DNA of 5,165 bases from positions 1-5,165 of the forward strand of contig CAJOQW010000025.1 of NCBI GenBank assembly GCA_905236955.1, read 5' to 3'. Below the pieces are notes generated by a model. It had not been told where the DNA came from, made no database searches, and saw nothing but the letters and a program-made list of their open reading frames with translations. Of the stretch, positions 1 through 5,165 are shown in pieces. Position numbers and translations under genes: made by a program. How positions within the stretch are numbered: the first letter of the stretch is position 1; every line of letters starts with the position of its first letter. Source of the stretch: an uncultured Bacteroidales bacterium (GTDB lineage: Bacteria; Bacteroidota; Bacteroidia; Bacteroidales; UBA932).

Positions 1-1112
1 AGCACGCCGGGATCCGTCACGACGGGCATGGCCTCGATATATCCGATCTTCTGGATGAAGGAACGGATGTCGGGATCCGCCATCTCCGCGGAGATCAGGG
101 TATAACCGAGCATGCAGCCGTAGATGGACATCGCCGTGTGGAGCGGGTTCAGACAGGTCGTCACCTTCATCGTCTCCACCTTGTCGACGGTCTCGCGCGT
201 GGTGTAGAGGGCGCCGCCGAGATCCAGCGGCGGGCGTCCGTTGGTGTAGTGGTCCTCGATGACGAGGTACTGCGTCTCTTCGGCATTGACGAACGGGGCC
301 GTGAAGGTGTGCTTCCCGGTCTCGATGTAGTCGTTGTCCTCGAATCCGTCCGCGGCAAGCATCTCCTTGACCTTCCCGTGGGGACGCGGGGTGATCTTGT
401 CGATCATCGACCAGGGGAACGTGACCTTGGATTCGTCCTTCAGGTAGTCCAGGAAAGCCTGGGGGACGAGACCGTCCTTCACCCAGCGCTCGGCATAAGC
501 CATCACACCGGTCTTCACGCGGTCGCCGTTGTGGGAACAGTTGTCCATCGACTGGACAGTCAGCGGCAGGCAGCCGGCTTGCCAGCGCTCGCGCAGCAGG
601 ACCGCCACCTTGCCGAGTGCGAAAACGGGCTTGAGGCCGCGGGCAAGGTCGGTTTCGTTGAAACCGTACCCCTTCTCGGTGATGGTGAATGATATCATCT
701 GAAGCGAAGGGTTGCGGAAAATATCCACGAGCCTGTTCCAGTCCTCGAACTCATAGTCGGCCTTCAGGGCCTCGGTCACGCTGGCTATAACCTTCTTCTC
801 CACCGTTCCGTCGGACTTGAGGCTGACGGCCAGGGAGAGGTTGTCATAGGGGGCGTATGCCTTGTCCACCACTTCGAAATCGAAGGTCTCGGCCACGATG
901 ACGCCGCGGTCGTAACGGCCGGTATTCAGGGCGTCATTCAACATGGAAGCCGGGAATGCACGGAAGATATTCCCGCCGCCGAAGTGCACCCATGTGGGTT
1001 CCTTGCGGGTCTTTTCACGGACGGCGGCGATATCGAACTTGGGGAGCAGGTAGCCTTTCCGCTCCCATTCCGCAGCGTTGAAGTTGCCGGAAAGAATGTC
1101 GGTAAGTTTCAT
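1..1112 (-). CDS. uxuB: Fructuronate reductase / mannitol dehydrogenase family protein (UxuB-type), C-terminus cut by window edge
   Basis: Probable NAD(H)-dependent cytoplasmic reductase converting D-fructuronate to D-mannonate in hexuronate catabolism. I translated 370 residues from ATG at 1110-1112 (MKLTDILSGNF...) with no stop before the left edge; family members are roughly 480-550 residues, so about the last quarter is missing. The N-terminal dinucleotide-binding segment is seen as HFGGGNIFRAF (residues 43-53). The central polyol/uronate site has DNCSHNGDRVK (190-200), matching the family's DN..NG element. The catalytic motif is KVTTCLNPLH (316-325), giving Lys316, Asn322 and His325, like the Lys/Asn/His set of mannitol 2-dehydrogenase but with one extra residue between Lys and Asn. 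The start lies 3 bases after the UxaE stop, behind a GGAG. Tagaturonate reductase (UxaB) and mannitol dehydrogenase belong to the same superfamily; the UxaE neighbour favours a uronate substrate, and fructuronate is preferred but not proven. Confidence 0.85.
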   Translation of the reverse strand, partial: MKLTDILSGNFNAAEWERKGYLLPKFDIAAVREKTRKEPTWVHFGGGNIFRAFPASMLNDALNTGRYDRGVIVAETFDFEVVDKAYAPYDNLSLAVSLKSDGTVEKKVIASVTEALKADYEFEDWNRLVDIFRNPSLQMISFTITEKGYGFNETDLARGLKPVFALGKVAVLLRERWQAGCLPLTVQSMDNCSHNGDRVKTGVMAYAERWVKDGLVPQAFLDYLKDESKVTFPWSMIDKITPRPHGKVKEMLAADGFEDNDYIETGKHTFTAPFVNAEETQYLVIEDHYTNGRPPLDLGGALYTTRETVDKVETMKVTTCLNPLHTAMSIYGCMLGYTLISAEMADPDIRSFIQKIGYIEAMPVVTDPGV

Positions 1113-1115
1113 GGT

Positions 1116-2261
1116 TTACTCCGCAAAAAGTCTCTTGATGTGCCTGTCGCAAAGGTTCGCGGTGATCTGCTCGCCGATCACGTCGGTATATTTCTCGAGG
1201 GCGGGCAGGAATTCGTCCTTGAGTTCGGCCGCGATCTTGTAGCTTACATGGATGAGCTGGCGGAACGAAGGATTGTAGAGAGGCTCGGCCTGGTTGTGGC
1301 GCATGGTCCTGGCGTAGGTCTCGGCGTCCCACTTCTCCACTTCCTCGGGAGACGGGAGAGCCTTGACATCGACGTCGATGACGGTGGCATAAGGCACGGT
1401 GAGTTCCTCCATGCGGCCCAGGGACCCGACATAGATCTTCTTCGCGAGGGCGAGCCCTTCTGGGGCTGCCAGCGCGAGGCCTATGTTCTCTTCGAGCCAG
1501 GTGGTGCCGGCGGTCTTGATGTGTATGCCCTTGTCGTACTTGCGGATAAGACGGCCCATGATCGGGTAGATGCTGAACTTGTCGGATCCGGAATGGATGG
1601 AGAGCTTGAGGTTATCGGGCAGGCCGTAAGCCTTGACAGCCTCGTCGATCACGAGAAGATCCTGCTCGAACTCTTTCTCGAAGCGGGCCAGGTCGCCGCG
1701 ATAGTCGACGCCCTTGTTGAAGCGGCCCGTGAACTTGGGAGCTATGGTCTGGATGGGGATCTGCTCCTTGGCGATCTCCTTGAGGATATAGCGGAGCTCT
1801 TCCGGGGTCTGGGCCTCGTCGACTTCGTCCATGGACACCTCGGTCACGAAGTTGTCCGCACCCTTCTTCTCGGCGATGTGGCGGTAGATCTTGCCGGCCT
1901 CCTTGATGGCGGGAAGGAACCTCTCCTCCATCGTGCCGGTATGGCCGATGTAGTCCGCGACGTCGATGGTGAAGAAGTCGGACACCTCGATGAAACGGTC
2001 CACGTTCTTAAGGTTGATATGGTCCGCATCCACGAAATACTGTCCGGTATATCCCAGGGCCTTCACGGCTGCGTCGGCCTCCTCGCGGGTGCTGAGAGGT
2101 TCGGTGCCGATGATATCATGTTCGCGGTTGGACTTGTTCCATACGGGTACGAAATGTACTCCGAACTGCTCTTCGGCCTCGATGAGGGCCTTGAGCTGGT
2201 TCACTCCTTCATGCGCGAAGCGGTCGCCCACGCCGAAGGAATATTTGCCTATTTTCATCAT
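1116..2261 (-). CDS. uxaE: Tagaturonate/fructuronate epimerase family protein (UxaE)
   Basis: A 381-residue protein resembling the UxaE family, whose Thermotoga maritima member interconverts D-tagaturonate and D-fructuronate, joining the galacturonate and glucuronate branches. Visible conserved blocks are FVDADHINLKNVDRF (76-90), HTGTMEERF (107-115), KFTGRFNKGVDY (176-187), SIHSGSDKFSIYP (221-233), HIKTAGTTWLEE (247-258) and NPSFRQLIHVSYK (330-342). The Asp/His-rich DADHI and the SIHSGSDK block look like metal- and substrate-binding loops of a barrel enzyme; this role is inferred. There is no signal peptide or membrane segment, so it is cytoplasmic. From memory the Thermotoga enzyme is longer (about 480 residues), so this may be a shorter subfamily with a somewhat different substrate. 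The start is a tandem ATGATG; the second ATG (2256-2258) would give MKIGKYSFG and is equally plausible. It lies 23 bases after gnd and 3 bases before uxuB, whose product would use fructuronate. Confidence 0.82.
   Translation of the reverse strand: MMKIGKYSFGVGDRFAHEGVNQLKALIEAEEQFGVHFVPVWNKSNREHDIIGTEPLSTREEADAAVKALGYTGQYFVDADHINLKNVDRFIEVSDFFTIDVADYIGHTGTMEERFLPAIKEAGKIYRHIAEKKGADNFVTEVSMDEVDEAQTPEELRYILKEIAKEQIPIQTIAPKFTGRFNKGVDYRGDLARFEKEFEQDLLVIDEAVKAYGLPDNLKLSIHSGSDKFSIYPIMGRLIRKYDKGIHIKTAGTTWLEENIGLALAAPEGLALAKKIYVGSLGRMEELTVPYATVIDVDVKALPSPEEVEKWDAETYARTMRHNQAEPLYNPSFRQLIHVSYKIAAELKDEFLPALEKYTDVIGEQITANLCDRHIKRLFAE
1119..1122 (-). promoter_or_regulatory. Shine-Dalgarno-like GGAG for uxuB
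   Basis: On the coding strand the end of uxaE reads GCGGAGTAAACCATG. GGAG sits 6 bases before the uxuB ATG and overlaps the last sense codons of uxaE, so it supports this start and suggests translational coupling. It is the clearest Shine-Dalgarno sequence in the window; organisms of this type often do without one. Confidence 0.5.
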
Positions 2262-2284
2262 GTTTCTTATTGGTTATCAGTTAA
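2262..2284 (-). promoter_or_regulatory. A/T-rich spacer and leader of uxaE
   Basis: This 23-base gap, the longest non-coding stretch here, reads TTAACTGATAACCAATAAGAAAC on the coding strand. AAGAAA just before ATGATG may help ribosome loading. I see no hairpin with a T-run, so transcription probably reads through from gnd to uxaE. Confidence 0.35.
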
Positions 2285-3739
2285 TTAAGCAATGTAGGTA
2301 CCGGCAACCGTATCGCCGCCATGACCGGTCCAGTTGGTGTGGAAGAACTCTCCGCGGGGCTTGTCGGTGCGCTCGTAGGTGTGTGCGCCGAAGTAGTCGC
2401 GCTGGGCCTGCAGGAGGTTCGCCGGCAGACGCTCGCAGCGGTAGCCGTCATAGTACTCGAGGGCTGCGGACAGGCAGGGTGCCGGAACGCCGTTCATGAC
2501 TGCGCAGGCGACTACGTTGCGCCAGCTCTGCTGCGCGTCGGCGAGCTTGGACTGGAAATAGGAATCGAGAAGCAGGTTCGCCAGTTCGGGATTCTTGTCG
2601 AAGGCATCCTTGATCTTGCCGAGGAACACGCTGCGGATGATGCAGCCGCCGCGCCACATGAGGGCGATGCCGCCGTAGTTGAGGTTCCATCCGTATTCCT
2701 TGGCTGCTGCACGCATAAGCGTGTAGCCCTGAGCGTAGGAAACGACCTTGGCCGAGAAGAGGGCCTTGCGCAGATCCTCGAGGAAAGCGGCGCGGTCGCC
2801 GGTGAACTTCGCGGGCTTGGGGCCTTCGAGCACCTTGCTGGCTGCGACACGCTCTTCCTTCTGGGCGGAGAGGCAGCGGGCGAACACGGATTCGCCGATG
2901 AGGGTCAGGGGAACTCCCTGGTCAAGGGCGGATATGGCCGTCCACTTGCCGGTGCCCTTCTGGCCGGCGGTGTCGAGGATATAGTCGAGCACGTATTTGC
3001 CGTCCTCGTCCTTCTTCGCGAGGATATCGCGGGTGATTTCGACCAGATAGCTGTCGAGGTCGCCCTTGTTCCACTCGGCGAAGGTCTGGTGCATCTCCTC
3101 GTTCGTCATCCCGAGGATGTCCTTCATTATCTGGTAGCATTCGCAGATAAGCTGGATGTCACCGTACTCGATGCCGTTGTGGACCATCTTCACGAAATGT
3201 CCGGCACCGTTCTCGCCAACCCAGTCGCAGCAGGGGGAACCGTCCTCGACCTTGGCGCAGATGCTCTGGAAGATGGGCTTGACATGCGGCCATGCTGCGG
3301 GGGATCCGCCGGGCATCATCGAAGGACCCTTGAGGGCGCCTTCCTCGCCGCCGGAAACACCGGTGCCGATGTAAAGGAGACCCTTGCTCTCGACATAAGC
3401 GGTGCGGCGTGCGGTGTCGGGGAAATGGGAGTTGCCGCCGTCGATGATGATGTCACCCGGATCCAGCAGCGGAATGAGTTTGTCGATGAAGTCATCGACC
3501 GGCTTGCCGGCCTTGACCATCATGAAAACGCGGCGCGGGGTCTTCAGCGATGCGACGAGGTCTTCGAGGGAATGGGCCCCGTAGAATTTCTTGCCTTTGC
3601 CGCGGCCTTCGATGAACTTGTCCACCTTTTCGACGGTACGGTTGTAAACGCTTACACGGAAGCCTTTGCTTTCCATGTTAAGAACCAGGTTTTCGCCCAT
3701 GACGGCGAGTCCGATGAGTCCTATGTCAGATTTTTCCAT
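2285..3739 (-). CDS. gnd: 6-phosphogluconate dehydrogenase, decarboxylating
   Basis: Oxidises and decarboxylates 6-phosphogluconate to ribulose 5-phosphate, normally making NADPH, in the pentose phosphate pathway (cytoplasm). The 484-residue protein is full length for the long form of the family. The Rossmann motif GLAVMG is at 10-15, and NRT at 33-35 is the usual NADP-preferring signature. Substrate and catalytic blocks follow: IIDGGNSHFPDT (98-109), GVSGGEEGALKGPSMMPGG (127-145), and FVKMVHNGIEYGD (182-194) with Lys184 and Glu191 matching the acid/base pair of the sheep enzyme. GTGKWT is at 262-267, and the C-terminal YFGAHTYER (449-457) and FHTNWTGHGG (466-475) complete the subunit-spanning active site. 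No key residue is missing. It lies 14 bases after the LarA-like gene, within a hexuronate operon and apart from zwf and pgl in this view, which is notable. Its leader is A-rich with no clear Shine-Dalgarno. Identity is near certain; its role in this operon is inferred. Confidence 0.98.
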   Translation of the reverse strand: MEKSDIGLIGLAVMGENLVLNMESKGFRVSVYNRTVEKVDKFIEGRGKGKKFYGAHSLEDLVASLKTPRRVFMMVKAGKPVDDFIDKLIPLLDPGDIIIDGGNSHFPDTARRTAYVESKGLLYIGTGVSGGEEGALKGPSMMPGGSPAAWPHVKPIFQSICAKVEDGSPCCDWVGENGAGHFVKMVHNGIEYGDIQLICECYQIMKDILGMTNEEMHQTFAEWNKGDLDSYLVEITRDILAKKDEDGKYVLDYILDTAGQKGTGKWTAISALDQGVPLTLIGESVFARCLSAQKEERVAASKVLEGPKPAKFTGDRAAFLEDLRKALFSAKVVSYAQGYTLMRAAAKEYGWNLNYGGIALMWRGGCIIRSVFLGKIKDAFDKNPELANLLLDSYFQSKLADAQQSWRNVVACAVMNGVPAPCLSAALEYYDGYRCERLPANLLQAQRDYFGAHTYERTDKPRGEFFHTNWTGHGGDTVAGTYIA

Positions 3740-3753
3740 GATTGTTTATTGTT
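3740..3753 (-). promoter_or_regulatory. A-rich translation leader of gnd
   Basis: The 14-base gap reads AACAATAAACAATC on the coding strand. It has no GGAG-type element but is A/T-rich against GC-rich coding sequence, as is typical of Bacteroidota start regions that depend on low structure rather than Shine-Dalgarno pairing. It is too short for a terminator and carries no evident promoter. Confidence 0.4.
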
Positions 3754-5034
3754 TTAGTCTTTGAATCTTTCCTTGTATGCCCAAAGTCCCAGGGCGGGGT
3801 TGGAGATGTAGTAGATTTCCTCTCCGTCCGGCATGGTGTTCCATCCGTCCTTGAGGGTTTCGACCGGATAACGCGAAACCATATCGTCGTAATGGCAGTA
3901 GTCGAAGCCGACGCTCTCTATCTCCTCGCGGGTCATCCCGTCGCCGGGGCAGTAGATGATCTTGAAACGACCCTCGGACGAACCGTGGATAAGGTGCGCG
4001 GAGGCGCCCAGGTTGGCCTGCAGGTCGGCATTGGCATTGGTGCATTCCAACGTGTGGGGAGTGCCCTTGTAACCATACTTGCGGATGAGGCCGTCGATGG
4101 TCTTGTCTTCGCCGAACTCCTTGAGTCCGGGAGCCAGCACGATCAGTTCGGCGTCGTCGGCCAGGGCCATGCGGGTGCGATAGACGCTCTTGTTGCCGAG
4201 CCAGGTGCTCTTGAACTCTTCGGGGTCGAGGTACACGATGCACTTCTTGATCTCCCTGTCCAGCATGATGAAATTTGTCTCGAGCGAGAGGGCGGCCGCC
4301 TTCTGGAAGCACTCGAAATCGTCGCCTATATAGAGGCCGCGGGTTACCATGCCGCCGCTCTCTTCGTCCTTGGCGCGCACCGTCAGCACATAGACGACGG
4401 GGACGCCGCCAAGGAAATGCACCTTGGCATACTCGAACACGTCGCGGACCGGGCTCTTGGCCCTGCCCATGATGCGCTCCATGCCGTAGGTGGCGCCGAT
4501 GAAGTGGCTCTTGTTGATGAAATCCGAACCGCCTACGCCCACGAAGATGTTCTTGGTGTAGTTGGCCATGCCTATCACCTCGTGAGGCACCACCTGACCT
4601 ATGGAGAGGATCAGGTCGAAGGAAGGATCGAGCAGGAGCTTGTTCACCTGTGCGCTCATCTCGTAATCGAGCTTTCCCTCGGACACCTCCTTGACATAGG
4701 AGCCGGGGACGGTGCCGACAGTCACGATGTCGTTGCGCCAGTCGTGTATGCGGAATTTCTCCTTAGGCACGGAAGGGAACATCGCCGAAAGCTGCTCGTC
4801 GCTCATAGGGGAATGGGTGCCCAATGCGGGCATCACGTCCGTGAGGGCGTCGCCGAAGTAGTCGTTGACCATCTCCGTGATCGGGCCTGCATAGGAGTTG
4901 AAACGGGTGAAGTCCGGCGGAAGCGCGAGGACGCGTTTCTTCGGACCCATCGCGTCGAAAACCTGTTTGAGGATGGCCCTGGTATCCTCAGCGGTGATGA
5001 TGTCGGTCTTGGAACCTCTTTCAAAGTACATCAT
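3754..5034 (-). CDS. LarA-like (DUF2088) nickel-pincer-dependent racemase/epimerase, candidate aldonate 2-epimerase
   Basis: A 426-residue protein of the lactate racemase (LarA) superfamily, whose members use a nickel-pincer nucleotide to invert the C2 hydroxyl of alpha-hydroxy acids. Visible residues match the family: DFTR (41-44; Arg44 in place of LarA Arg75), GTH (72-74; His74 for His108), and VPHEVIGMANYTK (149-161) followed by NKSHF (174-178). In the latter, His151, Lys161 and His177 have exactly the spacing (10 and 16 residues) of Lactiplantibacillus LarA His174, Lys184 and His200, the catalytic and cofactor-holding residues as I recall them. The surroundings differ from lactate racemase: MANYTK replaces the glycine-rich FSGGRK, and the later Gln/Lys substrate region reads VYRTRM (284-289). 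Substrate is therefore probably not lactate. Given UxaE, UxuB and Gnd beside it, a C2 epimerase acting on D-mannonate/D-gluconate is my best guess. ATGATG start; 4 bases after the kinase stop. larB, larC and larE, needed to make the cofactor, are not in the window. Confidence 0.85.
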   Translation of the reverse strand: MMYFERGSKTDIITAEDTRAILKQVFDAMGPKKRVLALPPDFTRFNSYAGPITEMVNDYFGDALTDVMPALGTHSPMSDEQLSAMFPSVPKEKFRIHDWRNDIVTVGTVPGSYVKEVSEGKLDYEMSAQVNKLLLDPSFDLILSIGQVVPHEVIGMANYTKNIFVGVGGSDFINKSHFIGATYGMERIMGRAKSPVRDVFEYAKVHFLGGVPVVYVLTVRAKDEESGGMVTRGLYIGDDFECFQKAAALSLETNFIMLDREIKKCIVYLDPEEFKSTWLGNKSVYRTRMALADDAELIVLAPGLKEFGEDKTIDGLIRKYGYKGTPHTLECTNANADLQANLGASAHLIHGSSEGRFKIIYCPGDGMTREEIESVGFDYCHYDDMVSRYPVETLKDGWNTMPDGEEIYYISNPALGLWAYKERFKD

Positions 5035-5038
5035 AGGG

Positions 5039-5165
5039 CTATCTCTTTACGCGTGCGTTGCCTGCCCAGATGCTCCAGACCTGCTCCTCGTCGGCGGGCT
5101 GGCCGTAGTCGGTGAGCATGGTGGTGGCGAGAGCGCCCGTGGCCCAGCCGAACTGGATCCACTTC
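5039..5165 (-). CDS. C-terminal end of a probable PfkB-family sugar (or sugar-acid) kinase, N-terminus beyond window edge
   Basis: Only the last 41 codons and a TAG stop (5039-5041) are present, too short to appear as an independent start-to-stop frame. The tail contains WIQFGWATGALATTMLTD and then YGQPADEEQVWSIW, ending GNARVKR. I recognise this as the kind of ending seen in Bacteroidota PfkB-type kinases annotated as sugar kinase or 2-keto-3-deoxygluconate kinase: an ATGALATT helix of the ribokinase fold, then a TDYxQPADEEQVW..NARVKR tail. The ATP-binding GAGD motif and the sugar site lie outside the window, so substrate cannot be read. KDG is the conventional guess for a hexuronate operon; gluconate would fit the Gnd neighbour. 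Four bases separate it from the LarA-like gene, so translation is probably coupled. Confidence 0.6.
   Translation of the reverse strand, partial: KWIQFGWATGALATTMLTDYGQPADEEQVWSIWAGNARVKR
5041..5048 (-). promoter_or_regulatory. Purine-rich possible ribosome-binding site for the LarA-like gene
   Basis: AAAGAGAT lies inside the final kinase codons (Lys-Arg), with its GAG 8 bases before the ATGATG start. It is a weak Shine-Dalgarno candidate that favours the upstream ATG at 5032-5034 and coupling to translation of the kinase. Confidence 0.35.

Noticed and set aside
138..692. Plus-strand open frame of 184 codons opposite uxuB
   Set aside because: Lies entirely within the recognised reductase gene and shows no independent coding evidence.
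687..699. Palindromic TGATATCA seen here and again near 2112, considered as an operator
   Set aside because: Both copies are inside coding sequence, far from gene starts, and eight-base palindromes of this kind are expected by chance.
984..2288. Plus-strand open frame of 434 codons opposite uxaE and the start of uxuB
   Set aside because: It lies opposite two well-supported genes, spans their junction, and has no known motif or ribosome-binding site; same codon-bias explanation.
2281..2288. Palindrome TTAATTAA at the end of gnd
   Set aside because: It is made of the stop codon and A/T-rich spacer; too short and without a stem or T-run to be called a terminator or operator.
2321..3757. Very long plus-strand open frame (478 codons) opposite gnd
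   Set aside because: It mirrors gnd codon for codon. The protein is rich in Val, Gly, Asp, Leu and Ala and shows no recognisable family; GC-rich genes with few TTA, CTA and TCA codons leave the opposite frame open by chance.
3754..5034. Calling the LarA-like protein lactate racemase (larA)
   Set aside because: Cofactor residues match the superfamily, but the pocket regions differ and the operon concerns sugar acids, so a lactate-specific name is not supported.
3742..5115. Plus-strand open frame of 457 codons opposite the LarA-like gene
   Set aside because: Shadow of the LarA-like gene, whose catalytic residues are clearly conserved on the other strand; the predicted product is His- and Val-rich and unrecognisable.

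Overview
The window is a compact, one-direction cluster of sugar-acid catabolism genes. All five genes lie on the minus strand, so transcription runs from right to left. Base composition is GC-rich (clearly above 50%), while the short gene leaders are A/T-rich and mostly lack a strong Shine-Dalgarno sequence. That style and the protein types (a UxaE-type epimerase, a fructuronate reductase with a CLNPLH active-site motif, and a sugar kinase ending in GNARVKR) suggest Bacteroidota, probably a GC-rich Bacteroidales gut lineage. This is inferred from protein style, not from a marker gene.

Layout in transcription order: (1) the last 41 residues of a probable PfkB-type sugar kinase (right edge, 5039-5165); (2) a complete 426-residue LarA-like protein of the nickel-pincer racemase/epimerase superfamily (3754-5034); (3) a complete 484-residue decarboxylating 6-phosphogluconate dehydrogenase, Gnd (2285-3739); (4) a complete 381-residue tagaturonate/fructuronate epimerase, UxaE family (1116-2261); (5) the first 370 residues of a fructuronate reductase of the mannitol dehydrogenase family, UxuB type (left edge, 1-1112). 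Gaps between genes are 4, 14, 23 and 3 bases, with no terminator-like hairpin or room for an ordinary promoter, so this looks like one operon whose promoter lies beyond the right edge.

How the genes may work together: UxaE would convert D-tagaturonate (from galacturonate) to D-fructuronate, and UxuB would reduce D-fructuronate to D-mannonate. The usual next steps (mannonate dehydratase, KDG kinase, KDPG aldolase) are not seen complete here. Instead the operon holds a LarA-like enzyme, a family that inverts the C2 hydroxyl of alpha-hydroxy acids, together with Gnd. The C2 epimer of D-mannonate is D-gluconate, and phosphorylated gluconate is the substrate of Gnd. The five genes therefore fit a hypothetical route from hexuronates to the pentose phosphate pathway: fructuronate, mannonate, gluconate, 6-phosphogluconate, ribulose 5-phosphate. 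This is the most interesting idea in the window. It is an inference from gene content and stereochemistry, not a demonstrated pathway.

The window has no RNA gene, mobile element, CRISPR array or non-coding stretch over 23 bases. Long open frames on the plus strand lie opposite the real genes and are treated as shadows.
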